A DNA stretch of 64,000 nucleotides from Sulfurospirillum_A sp029027265 (GCA_029027265.1 CP093061.1:310001-374000), one strand, 5' to 3'. Positions 7,667 to 16,734 are shown, counted from the stretch's first letter. Program-made: numbers and translations. The notes: generated by a model not told the origin, from the sequence alone.

Positions 7667-8701
7667 ATGATTCTTGACAAAATAATTGGTTTTTTCTCAA
7701 ATGATATGAGTATTGACTTAGGAACTGCCAATACTTTGGTATCGATAAAAGGTAAAGGTATCATCATCAATGAACCATCAGTTGTTGCGGTTAAAAGAGA
7801 CAAGTATGGTAGACAGAAGATTTTAGCTGTTGGTACAGAGGCTAAAAATATGGTTGGTAAGACTCCAGGAAATATTGAAGCGATTCGTCCTATGCGAGAT
7901 GGTGTAATTGCTGATTTTGATATGACTGAGAAAATGATAAGATACTTCATTGAAACAGCTCATAAAAGAAAGAGTTTTTTAAGACCTCGTATCATTATCT
8001 GTGTTCCTTATGGACTTACTCAAGTAGAGAGAAAAGCAGTACGTGAATCTGCTATGAGCGCAGGGGCTAGAGAGGTTTTCTTGATAGAAGAGCCTATGGC
8101 AGCTGCTATTGGAGCTGGACTTCCTATACGCGATCCTAAAGGTAGTTTAGTTGTAGATATTGGTGGTGGTACAACTGAGATTGGTGTTGTTTCACTTGGT
8201 GGACTTGTAATAAGTAAGTCTATTAGAACTGCTGGTGATAAGATTGACCTTGCTATTGTTGAGTATGTTAAGAGAAAATATAACTTGCTTATTGGTGAGA
8301 GAACTGGAGAAGAGATTAAGATAGAGATTGGAACTGCTGTTCCTATGGATGAGCCACTAAGCATGATGGTAAAAGGCCGCGATCAGGTAAGTGGACTTCT
8401 TAGTAGAATTGAGCTTACCAGCGAAGATGTTAGAGATGCTACAAAAGAGCCACTTCGTGAGATAGCAGAAGCTCTTAAAGATGTTCTTGAAGTTATGCCT
8501 CCTGATCTTGCAGGTGACATTGTTGAAAATGGTGTTGTTCTTACTGGTGGTGGAGCATTGATTCGTGGTATTGATAAGTATCTTGCCGATATTGTTAAAC
8601 TACCAATATTTGTTGCAGATGAGCCACTTTTGGCAGTTGCTAAGGGAACTGGAAAAGCACTTGAAGAGATAGAGTTATTACAACAATTGGCAAATGAGTA
8701 A
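7667..8701 (+). CDS. mreB: rod-shape actin-like protein MreB
   Basis: This 344-residue bacterial actin polymerises under the inner membrane and steers lateral wall synthesis, which implies a rod or curved-rod cell. The phosphate-1 loop is MSIDLGTANTLV, the phosphate-2 loop VVDIGGGTTEIGVVS, and the adenosine motif VVLTGGGALIRGID. The length is standard. mreC overlaps its last 8 bases. The N-terminal LDKIIGFFSN is the family's usual membrane-binding end. Confidence 0.96.
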   Translation: MILDKIIGFFSNDMSIDLGTANTLVSIKGKGIIINEPSVVAVKRDKYGRQKILAVGTEAKNMVGKTPGNIEAIRPMRDGVIADFDMTEKMIRYFIETAHKRKSFLRPRIIICVPYGLTQVERKAVRESAMSAGAREVFLIEEPMAAAIGAGLPIRDPKGSLVVDIGGGTTEIGVVSLGGLVISKSIRTAGDKIDLAIVEYVKRKYNLLIGERTGEEIKIEIGTAVPMDEPLSMMVKGRDQVSGLLSRIELTSEDVRDATKEPLREIAEALKDVLEVMPPDLAGDIVENGVVLTGGGALIRGIDKYLADIVKLPIFVADEPLLAVAKGTGKALEEIELLQQLANE

Positions 8702-9440
8702 ATTTAAATTTATTTTTTTTATAGCAATATTTGTTATTATATCATTAAAGTATGGAGGTAGTGTTAGAGGAGTTTTTTCAAAAAATGCCAATAACGTTAT
8801 TTCGATATATCTTGATATAAAAACAAGCATTGAGCAGAGTGTAACAGAACACTTTGCTCAACAAAAAGAAATAAAAGAGCTAAGAATTGCAAATAGAAAC
8901 TTAGAAAACTCGGCAGAAGTTTTGAGTGCCTTTGCAACAAAACTAAATGATGTGTTAAAACTAAATGACATTGAAGAGTATGCACCAAAAGTAAAATTAG
9001 TTCGTTCAAGTGCTTATGTAAATTTAAATGATTATTATAAAGTTTGGATAAACTACGAAGATTTTAACTCTTCTCGTATATATGGACTTCTAAACCGTGG
9101 AAGTAGTGCTGGAATAGTAGTTCAAAAAGATGAAAATCCTATGGCTCTTTTGCTAGGTGATCCAAAATCTATTTTTTCTGTTTTTGTAGGAGTTGATAAA
9201 ATCCCAGGTGTTGTTATGGGAAAGAAAAAAGAGGTACATGTAAAATATATACCATTATGGATGAACCCTCAGGTGGGTGATGAAGTAACTACAAGTGGAT
9301 TAGATGGTATATTTTTTGGAGGAGTAGGAGTAGGAGTTGTTACAAAAGTGATAAAAGAAGAGTTGTCCAAAACGGCAGTTGTAGAACCATATAGCAAAAT
9401 AAGTGTTCCTTCGTATTATCATATAATAGAGAAGAATTGA
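8694..9440 (+). CDS. mreC: rod-shape-determining protein MreC
   Basis: This 248-residue protein has one N-terminal membrane anchor (FKFIFFIAIFVIISLKYGG), a coiled-coil stretch (about residues 45-90) and a periplasmic beta-domain containing GLLNRGSSAGIVVQKDENPMA and GDEVTTSGLDGIFFGGVGVG, the hallmarks of MreC. It links MreB to the wall synthesis machinery. It overlaps mreB by 8 bases. No mreD follows; carB does, as in the order I recall for Campylobacter. TACATGTA at 9235 encodes VHV. Confidence 0.92.
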   Translation: MSKFKFIFFIAIFVIISLKYGGSVRGVFSKNANNVISIYLDIKTSIEQSVTEHFAQQKEIKELRIANRNLENSAEVLSAFATKLNDVLKLNDIEEYAPKVKLVRSSAYVNLNDYYKVWINYEDFNSSRIYGLLNRGSSAGIVVQKDENPMALLLGDPKSIFSVFVGVDKIPGVVMGKKKEVHVKYIPLWMNPQVGDEVTTSGLDGIFFGGVGVGVVTKVIKEELSKTAVVEPYSKISVPSYYHIIEKN

Positions 9441-9473
9441 ATTCAAAACCAATTTTGGGCTTGAATTGAATTC
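9434..9473 (+). promoter_or_regulatory. mreC-carB intergenic hairpin
   Basis: Arms 9434-9446 and 9461-9473 pair over 13 bases with one mismatch, and CCAA-TT-TTGG forms an inner stem. The structure covers the mreC stop codon and ends just before the carB ribosome site (AAAGGA). It may be an attenuator or a weak terminator; no long T-run follows. Confidence 0.45.
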
Positions 9474-9488
9474 TAAAGGAAGATAATA

Positions 9489-12400
9489 ATGCCAAAACGT
9501 AATGATATAAAAACTATTTTATTGATAGGCTCAGGTCCTATCATCATTGGACAAGCGTGTGAGTTTGACTATTCAGGAACGCAAAGCGTCAAAACTCTTA
9601 AGGAGTTGGGATACAAAGTAGTTTTAGTAAACTCCAATCCAGCTACAATTATGACAGACCCAGAGTTTGCAGATAGAACTTATATAGAACCAATTAATGA
9701 AGAGATAATTGCAAAAATTATTAAAAAAGAGAATGTTGATGCAATTTTGCCAACAATGGGTGGACAAACAGCACTAAATGTAGCTATGAGTATGCATGAA
9801 AAAGGTATGCTTGAGGGCATCAAATTCCTTGGAGCAAAACCAGAAGCAATTAAAAAAGGTGAAGATAGACAAGCTTTCAAAGAAGCTATGATCAAGATAG
9901 GCATGGATTTACCAGTGAGTAGATACGCTTACAATATGGAAGATGCATTAAAAGCTGCAGACGAGATAGGCTTTCCTCTTATAATTCGTGCTTCATATAC
10001 ACTTGCAGGTGGTGGTAGTGGTGTTGCTTATAACATAGATGAATATAAAGAATTAGTTGAACTTGGACTTGAAATTAGCCCAATTACAGAGATACTTATT
10101 GAAGAGTCACTCTTAGGTTGGAAAGAGTATGAGATGGAAGTTATTCGTGATAGTGCGGACAACTGTATTATTGTGTGTTCAATTGAAAATTTTGATCCTA
10201 TGGGAGTTCATACGGGAGATAGTATAACTATAGCACCAGCTTTGACTTTAACGGACAAAGAGTATCAGAAGATGAGAAATGCTTCTTTTGCAATTCTTAG
10301 AGAAATTGGTGTTGATACTGGTGGAAGTAATGTTCAATTTTCAGTATGTCCAAACACAGGTCGTATGACTGTAATAGAGATGAATCCACGAGTGAGTCGT
10401 TCTTCTGCACTTGCAAGTAAAGCAACAGGTTACCCAATTGCAAAAGTAGCAACACTTCTTGCCGTTGGTTTTACTCTTGATGAAATTACAAATGACATTA
10501 CAGGAACTGCAGCTTCATTTGAGCCAGTAATTGACTATATAGTTACAAAGATTCCTCGTTTTACATTTGAAAAATTTCCTATGGCTAATTCAACTTTAAC
10601 AACAAGTATGAAAAGTGTTGGTGAAGTAATGGCAATAGGAAGAACTTTTAAGGAGTCTTTCCAGAAAGCTCTTTGTTCACTCGAAACTGGTATTAGTGGA
10701 TTTGATGAAATAACTTATGATGATGAAAAACTCAAAAAAGAGATTCGCCGTCCAAATGAAGTAAGAATGCTTTGTGTTATGGAAGCTATGGGGCGTGGCA
10801 TGAGTGTTGATGAGCTTTATGAACTTTGTAAAATCGACAAGTGGTATCTAAATCAGTTTAAAGAGATACTAGAACTTGAGAAAAAATTAGATATGTTTGC
10901 TCTAAATGATGAAAAACTTCTTAGACTTGCAAAAACTTATGGTTTTTCAGATAACAAAATTGCTTGGCTTATAAACAAGTATGATAACCTTCAACTAACA
11001 CAAAACGATATCTATACTGCTCGTGAAAAATTAGGAATTAAACTTGAATATAATGAAGTAGACACTTGTGCAGCTGAGTTTAAAGCTCTAACACCATATC
11101 TTTATTCAACAACAAACATAACTAAACTTCCTGAACAAAAAGTGGAAAAGAGTGATAAGAAAAAAGTTATGATCATTGGTGGTGGACCAAACCGAATTGG
11201 ACAAGGAATTGAGTTTGATTATTGTTGTGTTCACGCTTCTTACGCACTTCGTGATTTGGGAGTTACTACAATTATGTATAACTGTAATCCTGAAACAGTT
11301 TCAACTGATTATGATACAAGTGATATACTCTACTTTGAGCCGATAGATTTTGAACATGTTAGAAGTGTAGTTGAGAGAGAAAACCCAGATGGAATTATAG
11401 TTCACTTTGGTGGACAGACACCTCTTAAAATAGCAAAAAGATTAACAGTAATTGGTGGAAAAATCATAGGAACAACTGCAAGAGTAATAGACGAAGCAGA
11501 AGATAGAGAAAAATTTGCAAAGTTTTTAAGGCAAAATGATATAAACCAACCAAACAATGCAACAGCAACTACTAAAGAAGAGGCTATAAAACATTCAAAA
11601 GAGATAGGTTATCCTATTCTTGTTCGTCCTTCTTATGTACTTGGTGGTCGAGGGATGAAAACAGTATATAATGAAGATGAACTAAAACAGTATATGGACG
11701 AAGCAGTTAGTGTTTCTCATAACTCACCAGTATTACTTGATCAATTTCTTGATCGTGCTATTGAGCTTGATGTAGATGCTATTTGTGATGGTACAGATGT
11801 CTATATTGGTGGGATTATGCAGCATATTGAAGAGGCAGGAATCCATAGTGGAGATAGTGCTTGTTCACTTCCAACAGTGAGTCTAAGTGATAGGCTGATT
11901 AAAAAAGTAGAAGACCAGACTAGAAAAATAGCACTAAATCTTGGTGTTATTGGACTTATGAATATTCAGTATGCAATCTACAAAGATGATGTTTTTATGA
12001 TTGAAGTTAATCCAAGAGCTAGTAGAACAGTTCCATTTGTCTCTAAAGCAACAGGAATTCCTTTAGCAAAAGTAGCAACTCGTGTTATGTATCAGGGTGA
12101 TTTAAAAGAAGCACTTAGCTTTTATGACAAATACAATGTTGTTGAGGAAGTTGGTAACATATTAAAACCAAAACTAAAAGGGCATGTATCTATAAAAGAG
12201 GCTGTTTTCCCATTTAGTAAACTTGCAGGAGCAGATTTAATTCTTGGGCCTGAGATGAAAAGTACAGGTGAAGTTATGGGCATAAGTGACTCATTTGCAA
12301 CTTCATTTGCAAAATCACAAATAGCATCAAGTAACATGATACCAAGTTCAGGTACTGTATTTTTGTCTTTAACTGATGAAGACAAAGCATATGCTAAAGA

Positions 12401-12746
12401 TATAGGTGCTGGATTTACTAAACTTGGTTTCAAAGTTTTAGCAACAGGTGGAACTCACAATGCTCTTGTTATGGCTGGAGTAGAGTCTGAGTTTGTTTAC
12501 AAAATAAGCGAAGGTAGACCAAATATAGAGGATAAACTCAAAAATGGTGATGTAGATTTAGTGATAAACACAAGTGATGCAAAATCGAGCAAAGATGATG
12601 CTAAGAAGATTCGTCAATCTGTTCTTAGATTTAACATTCCTTATTTTACTACTATCGCAGCCGCAAGAGCAGCAGCTGAATCCATAGAACATATAGAAGA
12701 TGGAAGTGCCTTAGAACCTAAAGCACTGCAAGATTACCTAAACTAA
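9489..12746 (+). CDS. carB: carbamoyl-phosphate synthase large subunit
   Basis: This 1085-residue enzyme makes carbamoyl phosphate from bicarbonate, ATP and ammonia supplied by CarA, feeding arginine and pyrimidine synthesis. The two homologous ATP-grasp halves are visible (LIGSGPIIIGQACEFDYSGT near the start and IIGGGPNRIGQGIEFDYCCV near residue 560). Each has its own ATP-grasp motif (VIEMNPRVSRSSALASKATG; MIEVNPRASRTVPFVSKATG). A C-terminal MGS-like allosteric domain follows (ATGGTHNALVMAGVESEFVY). The length is normal. carA is not in the window. Confidence 0.96.
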   Translation: MPKRNDIKTILLIGSGPIIIGQACEFDYSGTQSVKTLKELGYKVVLVNSNPATIMTDPEFADRTYIEPINEEIIAKIIKKENVDAILPTMGGQTALNVAMSMHEKGMLEGIKFLGAKPEAIKKGEDRQAFKEAMIKIGMDLPVSRYAYNMEDALKAADEIGFPLIIRASYTLAGGGSGVAYNIDEYKELVELGLEISPITEILIEESLLGWKEYEMEVIRDSADNCIIVCSIENFDPMGVHTGDSITIAPALTLTDKEYQKMRNASFAILREIGVDTGGSNVQFSVCPNTGRMTVIEMNPRVSRSSALASKATGYPIAKVATLLAVGFTLDEITNDITGTAASFEPVIDYIVTKIPRFTFEKFPMANSTLTTSMKSVGEVMAIGRTFKESFQKALCSLETGISGFDEITYDDEKLKKEIRRPNEVRMLCVMEAMGRGMSVDELYELCKIDKWYLNQFKEILELEKKLDMFALNDEKLLRLAKTYGFSDNKIAWLINKYDNLQLTQNDIYTAREKLGIKLEYNEVDTCAAEFKALTPYLYSTTNITKLPEQKVEKSDKKKVMIIGGGPNRIGQGIEFDYCCVHASYALRDLGVTTIMYNCNPETVSTDYDTSDILYFEPIDFEHVRSVVERENPDGIIVHFGGQTPLKIAKRLTVIGGKIIGTTARVIDEAEDREKFAKFLRQNDINQPNNATATTKEEAIKHSKEIGYPILVRPSYVLGGRGMKTVYNEDELKQYMDEAVSVSHNSPVLLDQFLDRAIELDVDAICDGTDVYIGGIMQHIEEAGIHSGDSACSLPTVSLSDRLIKKVEDQTRKIALNLGVIGLMNIQYAIYKDDVFMIEVNPRASRTVPFVSKATGIPLAKVATRVMYQGDLKEALSFYDKYNVVEEVGNILKPKLKGHVSIKEAVFPFSKLAGADLILGPEMKSTGEVMGISDSFATSFAKSQIASSNMIPSSGTVFLSLTDEDKAYAKDIGAGFTKLGFKVLATGGTHNALVMAGVESEFVYKISEGRPNIEDKLKNGDVDLVINTSDAKSSKDDAKKIRQSVLRFNIPYFTTIAAARAAAESIEHIEDGSALEPKALQDYLN

Positions 12747-12747
12747 A

Positions 12748-13191
12748 ATGTTAAACCAGCAGTTAGTTTACCTTGTTCAAACAGAGACTACTGCTGGATT
12801 TCTTTCACAAAACTCTCAGGCCTTAGCTAGTTCAAAACAACGAAATAAAACTCAACCATTTATCAGGTGTGTAGACTCGTTAAGTACATTACAAAAATTT
12901 ACAAGAGTACCTAAAAAGTTTAAAAATAGACTCAGACGTTCAAATCGAATTACTTTTATATATCCAAATGGTAAAGCTTTACGTGTGGTAAAAGATGAAA
13001 AACATTTGAAGTTTTTAAAAAAACTAAAATGGGCTTACTCATCATCAGCGAATCTTACATGTGAAAATTTTGAAGAGAGTTATGCAAAGCAAAAAGCTGA
13101 TATAATAGTTGAAGATAGTAAAGGTTTTTTTGAAAATAGCCCATCAAGCATGATGAAAATAAATAGTAAAAAAGCAAGGAAATTAAGATGA
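12748..13191 (+). CDS. Sua5/YciO/YrdC-family protein, short form
   Basis: This 147-residue protein resembles the YrdC fold used to make threonylcarbamoyl-AMP for tRNA t6A37. Seen: QTETTAGFLSQ (PTETVYGL-like substrate loop), SSKQRNKTQPFI (the KxR...K signature in degenerate form), RITFIYPNGKALRVV and AYSSSANLTCENF, the conserved SSAN motif. It is shorter than typical TsaC (~185-200), and several motif residues differ (TTAG instead of TVYG), so the catalytic role is uncertain. The ATG follows the carB stop after 1 base; the next gene overlaps by 4 bases. Confidence 0.75.
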   Translation: MLNQQLVYLVQTETTAGFLSQNSQALASSKQRNKTQPFIRCVDSLSTLQKFTRVPKKFKNRLRRSNRITFIYPNGKALRVVKDEKHLKFLKKLKWAYSSSANLTCENFEESYAKQKADIIVEDSKGFFENSPSSMMKINSKKARKLR

Positions 13192-13646
13192 CTAATCGTA
13201 TATTGGGTTCACTTTTTATGGGTTTTATATTTATTAGTATCTTAGATTTTTTATATTTTATCGGGCTGAAGTTAAACTATTTTGATTTTTACAAAATAGA
13301 TGTTTATTTTAATGTACTATTTGTAGATAACCAAAATTTTTATATTTTGGCTTCTTTATCCCTCATTGTAGGGTACTTACTGATGTATAGTAAATTAGCA
13401 AAACTATTTTTGAAAATTTATGTAATTATTATTCTTGTATCGGCAACAACTCTTTATGAGCCTATAGGAAAAAGTTTAGGAGAAACAGTTTTTTTAAAAG
13501 ACAATCAACGTTTTAAATTTGGCTCAACTACTTTTAGCGGAGCAACTCTTTATGAGGGAAGAACAGATATTTATATATATAGGAAAGATTTGGTAAAAAC
13601 TATTAAATTACCTATTGATAAAGTTAAAAATATAACTTCTTATTAG
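13188..13646 (+). CDS. small integral membrane protein, function unknown
   Basis: The 152-residue protein has hydrophobic segments at about residues 6-27, 50-67 and 72-90, and a hydrophilic C-terminal domain of about 60 residues (ETVFLKDNQRFKFGSTTFSG and after). No family is recognised. The start overlaps the stop of the YrdC-like gene (ATGA), implying translational coupling. Nothing in it points to a reaction. Confidence 0.7.
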   Translation: MTNRILGSLFMGFIFISILDFLYFIGLKLNYFDFYKIDVYFNVLFVDNQNFYILASLSLIVGYLLMYSKLAKLFLKIYVIIILVSATTLYEPIGKSLGETVFLKDNQRFKFGSTTFSGATLYEGRTDIYIYRKDLVKTIKLPIDKVKNITSY

Positions 13647-13688
13647 TCTATACATTTCAAAATAACCATATATCAAGCATTAAATTAG

Positions 13689-13694
13689 TATAAT
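13689..13694 (+). promoter_or_regulatory. -10 box before the lipoprotein cluster
   Basis: AGTATAATT is a strong -10 box about 30 bases before the ATG at 13724, preceded by AT-rich DNA. The ribosome site AAGGAG (13712-13718 region) follows. It starts the four-gene lipoprotein operon. Confidence 0.5.
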
Positions 13695-13723
13695 TATAAT
13701 AATTTTATTATTAAGGAGTAATA

Positions 13724-14701
13724 ATGCTAAATAAAAGAGTATTTTTGTTGATATTTGTTTTACTATTTTTAGGTGGTTGTGCAACTATTAACCAACCTAA
13801 TATTCATGAAGTTTCAAAAGAAAATAAAACAATAGTAAGTAAAACTTTAGTTGTTAAAGAAGATAAACCAACTGGTTTAAAAAGAAAAGTTGCAATAGGT
13901 AGGTTTAGTAACGAAACTCGTTATGGTCAAAGTTTTTTTATAGATAAAAACGATGACAAAATAGGCAAACAAGCTATGGATATTTTATCTGCTAAACTTT
14001 TTCAAACTGGAAAATTTATTATGTTAGAGCGTGCAGATTTATCTAAGATTGAAAAAGAGTTAAAAATAGGCAATATACCTAAACTTGGCAATTCAGCAGA
14101 CTATTTGATTCTTGGTTCTATTACAGAGTTTGGAAGAAAAGAGACTAGTGATGTTGGAATTTTTAGTAGAGTTAAAAAGCAAGAAGTTTTTGCAAAAGTT
14201 CATATAAGAATAGTTGATGTTAGTACAGGACAAATTATCTATTCAGATGAAGGAAAAGGCACATCTTTTAGTGAAGCCGGAACAGTTATGGGTTTTGGTG
14301 GGAAAGCAGGATACAATGCTCAATTAAATGATAAAGCAATAGATGCTGCAATTTCAGATTTAGCATCAAATATTATTGAAAATATGTTAGATAAACCTTG
14401 GAGAGGTTATATACTTGGATATGAAGATGGTAATTTAATTACATCGGGTGGTAAAAGTCAAAATATCAAAGTAGGTGATAAGTTTAAAGTATTTAAAGAA
14501 GGTAAAAAGGTAAAAAATCCTCAAACAAATATGATGATTACTCTTCCTGGTAAAAAAGTTGCAACTATTGAAATTATAGCAACTCTCGGAAATACCCCTG
14601 AAAGCGAAGTATCTTTAGCTAATATTATTGATGGTGATATAAAATCTTATATTAAATCAAATAATTTTTCTAATTTATATATTCAAGCAAAAGGTAAATA
14701 A
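13724..14701 (+). CDS. CsgG/HfaB-family lipoprotein
   Basis: This 325-residue protein has a lipoprotein signal peptide with lipobox LGGC (cysteine near residue 19). It contains the CsgG-type core: VAIGRFSNETRYGQ, AMDILSAKLFQTGKFIMLERADLSKIEKE, ADYLILGSITEFG and VHIRIVDVSTGQIIYSDEGKG. CsgG forms the curli export pore; related HfaB and NMB1164-like proteins act in holdfast or surface display. The ~110 residues after the core (NIIENMLDKPWRGYILGYED onward) form an extra domain. It is the first of four lipoprotein genes with overlaps of 0-7 bases. No curlin-like substrate gene is nearby, so curli export is not implied. Confidence 0.85.
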   Translation: MLNKRVFLLIFVLLFLGGCATINQPNIHEVSKENKTIVSKTLVVKEDKPTGLKRKVAIGRFSNETRYGQSFFIDKNDDKIGKQAMDILSAKLFQTGKFIMLERADLSKIEKELKIGNIPKLGNSADYLILGSITEFGRKETSDVGIFSRVKKQEVFAKVHIRIVDVSTGQIIYSDEGKGTSFSEAGTVMGFGGKAGYNAQLNDKAIDAAISDLASNIIENMLDKPWRGYILGYEDGNLITSGGKSQNIKVGDKFKVFKEGKKVKNPQTNMMITLPGKKVATIEIIATLGNTPESEVSLANIIDGDIKSYIKSNNFSNLYIQAKGK

Positions 14702-15003
14702 TGAAAAAAATATTAATAGTTATAACTCTACTTAGCCTTGTATTTTTATCTGGTTGTGGGTACAAAGAAGGAGTAGTAACTTCAAGTCAAAAAGCTTATC
14801 TTTATTTTACAGGAGATGTTAATGGTGCAAAAGTTTCTATTGACAAGGGCAAAATGTTTAGTGTAAAAGCAGGTAAAAATAACAAGTATGTTGTAAATAC
14901 TGGTAAACATTTGGTTGAAATTTATAAAAATGGTTCATTAATAGTAAAACGTGAGATTTTTACAAGTGATGGCATATCAAAAGAGATTAAGGTTCAATGG
15001 TGA
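14701..15003 (+). CDS. small lipoprotein with PEGA-like beta domain
   Basis: This 100-residue protein has signal sequence MKKILIVITLLSLVFLSGCG with a lipobox cysteine at residue 19. The mature part (KAYLYFTGDVNGAKVSIDKG, then GKHLVEIYKNGSLIVKREIF) looks like a short PEGA-type beta sandwich, by eye only. It starts on the last base of the CsgG-like gene (TAATG) and overlaps the next gene by 7 bases. It appears to be an addition to the better known three-gene CsgG/DUF4810/DUF799 set. Confidence 0.7.
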   Translation: MKKILIVITLLSLVFLSGCGYKEGVVTSSQKAYLYFTGDVNGAKVSIDKGKMFSVKAGKNNKYVVNTGKHLVEIYKNGSLIVKREIFTSDGISKEIKVQW

Positions 15004-15374
15004 AAAAAATTACATTAATAGGGTTATTCGTTCTTGGTTTATTATTTAGTGGGTGTGTGAATCAGCCTAAACCTCTATATAATTATGGAAATTATAATGA
15101 AAGTTATTATGTTTATAAAAAAGATTTAAATGCAGAATCTATGTTAGCACTTCAAAAATCTATAGAAGAAGCAATTAAAAATGCTGGAGAAAGTACTGCT
15201 GGGCGAGTTCCTCCTGGAATGTATGCAAATCTTGGTTATATCTATTTAAAGAATGGCAAGGGTAATGAAGCAATAGCTAATTTTGAAAAAGAGAAAGCAA
15301 TATATCCTGAAGCAGTACACTTTATGGATAGAATGATTAAAAAATCTAAACTTGCTATGGGAGAAGATAAATGA
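14997..15374 (+). CDS. DUF4810 domain lipoprotein
   Basis: This 125-residue lipoprotein (lipobox FSGC near residue 20) belongs to DUF4810. Seen: LYNYGNYNESYYVYKKDLNA and the single TPR-like hairpin VPPGMYANLGYIYLKNGKGN followed by EAIANFEKEKAIYPEAVHFM. DUF4810 genes commonly lie between a CsgG-like and a DUF799 gene, as here. The role is unknown; the TPR-like part suggests protein contact. The start overlaps the previous stop region by 7 bases; GTG 15000 is a possible alternative. Confidence 0.82.
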   Translation: MVKKITLIGLFVLGLLFSGCVNQPKPLYNYGNYNESYYVYKKDLNAESMLALQKSIEEAIKNAGESTAGRVPPGMYANLGYIYLKNGKGNEAIANFEKEKAIYPEAVHFMDRMIKKSKLAMGEDK

Positions 15375-16069
15375 TAACTAAAAAAATTATACTTTTTGTA
15401 TGTTCAGTAGCGTTTATGGCTGTTTTAACAGGGTGTGCATCAGGACCTACATATACAACAAAAGTTGCTGAATTCCCTAAAATGTATGATCAAAAACCTC
15501 GTTCTATTTTAATATTACCTCCTATGAATGAGAGTACTGATACTGAAGCAAAAGATTATTACATGACAACAGTTGAGATGCCTTTTGCTATGATGGGATA
15601 TTATATTTTTCCTGTAGAAATGGTTAGTGATATTATGAAGCAAGAGGGTGTTTATGATACCGAAGTCTTGTACAATATGCCTTTAGATAAGTTCTACGAA
15701 TATTTTGGAGCTGATACGGTTTTATTTACAAAAATAAAAAAATGGGATATATCTTATGCTGTTATTGCTTCTAGTTTAACAGTAGTTATAGAGTCAAAGA
15801 TTGTTTCAACTAAAACATCTGAAGAATTGTGGACTTATGTGGGTGCGGTAGTAGTTGACTTGAGTGGTGGGAATAGTGGAGGTGGAGGTATTGCAGGACT
15901 TATTGCTAGTGCTATAGTAACTGCAATAAATACAGCAGCAGCTGATTATGTGAAGTATGCTCACGTAGTAAATTCTAGGATTATACAGACATTACCAGCA
16001 GGACCATATAGCCAAATATATTTAAAAGACCAAGGTATGAAGTTTATTGATCAAACAATAAAGAAATAG
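15371..16069 (+). CDS. DUF799 (GNA1162-like) lipoprotein
   Basis: This 232-residue lipoprotein has lipobox LTGC near residue 22, and DUF799 motifs PRSILILPPMNESTDTEAKD, FAMMGYYIFPVEMVSDIMKQ and LPAGPYSQIYLKDQG. The Neisseria homologue GNA1162 is a vaccine antigen whose fold resembles the TolB N-terminal domain (recalled). The glycine-rich turn SGGNSGGGGIAGLIASA is followed by a hydrophobic helix. ATGA overlap with the DUF4810 gene shows coupling. A strong hairpin terminator follows. Confidence 0.85.
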   Translation: MITKKIILFVCSVAFMAVLTGCASGPTYTTKVAEFPKMYDQKPRSILILPPMNESTDTEAKDYYMTTVEMPFAMMGYYIFPVEMVSDIMKQEGVYDTEVLYNMPLDKFYEYFGADTVLFTKIKKWDISYAVIASSLTVVIESKIVSTKTSEELWTYVGAVVVDLSGGNSGGGGIAGLIASAIVTAINTAAADYVKYAHVVNSRIIQTLPAGPYSQIYLKDQGMKFIDQTIKK

Positions 16070-16076
16070 TATTTTT

Positions 16077-16110
16077 AAGTTACTTAATTAAGGAATTAAT
16101 TAAGTAACTT
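16077..16110. terminator. bidirectional terminator between convergent operons
   Basis: A perfect 15-bp stem (AAGTTACTTAATTAA / TTAATTAAGTAACTT) with loop GGAA, followed by T5 on the plus strand and preceded by A-rich sequence, ends the lipoprotein operon. Read on the other strand it covers the stop codon of the ThiF-like gene and ends that operon too. Confidence 0.88.
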
Positions 16111-16734
16111 TTTGATTGCCAAGGCAGAGAGGCTTAATCCAAAACTTCCCGTTACTCCTACAAAACTACCTAGTTCTTTGCAGTTTGGAAGTTCACTTGA
16201 AAATACTACGTCAAACTTTTTCTTGAAACCTATTTTTTTTAACTCACTTCTAAATTTTTTAGCTAAACCATCTGTGTGAGTTTTCCATATGTCTGTTATT
16301 TCTATTTTTGTTGGGTCAAGTTTTTTTGCTCCACCCATAGAACTTATGAGTTTGTGTGAAAGTTTATTGGCTATTGCTACTTTTGCTGGCATATCATCTA
16401 TGGCGTCTATGATTAAATCAAAAGGTTCAAAGTCAAACTCCTCTACCCACGCAGGAGTAATTTTCAAATTATATCCATCTATTCCAGGATAAAGTTCCTT
16501 CATTCTATCTACTTTTACAACCCCAATAGCTTCACTACCAAGTTGTCTGTTTTGGTTGGTTACTTCAAAGGTATCAAAATCTACAATCGTAATTGAGCCA
16601 ACGCCTGTTCTATACATTGAGTCTAAACAAAATCCACCAACGCCACCAACGCCTAAAAGAAGTACTTTTTTATTTTGTAATTTCTCGAAGTCATCTTTAA
16701 ATAGTATTCTTGTTCTTGAAAATCTATCGTTCAT
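16096..16734 (-). CDS. ThiF/TcdA-family adenylyltransferase-like protein
   Basis: This 212-residue E1-like protein is similar to TcdA (CsdL/YgdL), which cyclises tRNA t6A37 to ct6A. Seen: FSRTRILFKDDFEKLQ, the nucleotide loop LLLGVGGVGGFCLD, the metal/ATP region IVDFDTFEVTNQNRQLGS, and DLIIDAIDDMPAKVAIAN. It ends GVTGSFGLSLSALAIKKLLN and is shorter than E. coli TcdA (~268), lacking most of the C-terminal part. It overlaps surE by 11 bases. ThiF or MoeB roles are less likely, as no partner sulfur-carrier gene is near. Confidence 0.82.
   Translation of the reverse strand: MNDRFSRTRILFKDDFEKLQNKKVLLLGVGGVGGFCLDSMYRTGVGSITIVDFDTFEVTNQNRQLGSEAIGVVKVDRMKELYPGIDGYNLKITPAWVEEFDFEPFDLIIDAIDDMPAKVAIANKLSHKLISSMGGAKKLDPTKIEITDIWKTHTDGLAKKFRSELKKIGFKKKFDVVFSSELPNCKELGSFVGVTGSFGLSLSALAIKKLLN

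Noticed and set aside
7453..7950. Minus-strand frame of 165 codons over the clpX-mreB junction
   Set aside because: It overlaps the ends of two strongly conserved genes and has no recognisable protein; the Leu/Ser/Phe-rich composition is typical of an antisense shadow.
13724..14701. CsgG-like gene as a curli export system
   Set aside because: No curlin repeats, CsgE/F or nucleator genes are nearby; the DUF4810/DUF799 context points elsewhere.
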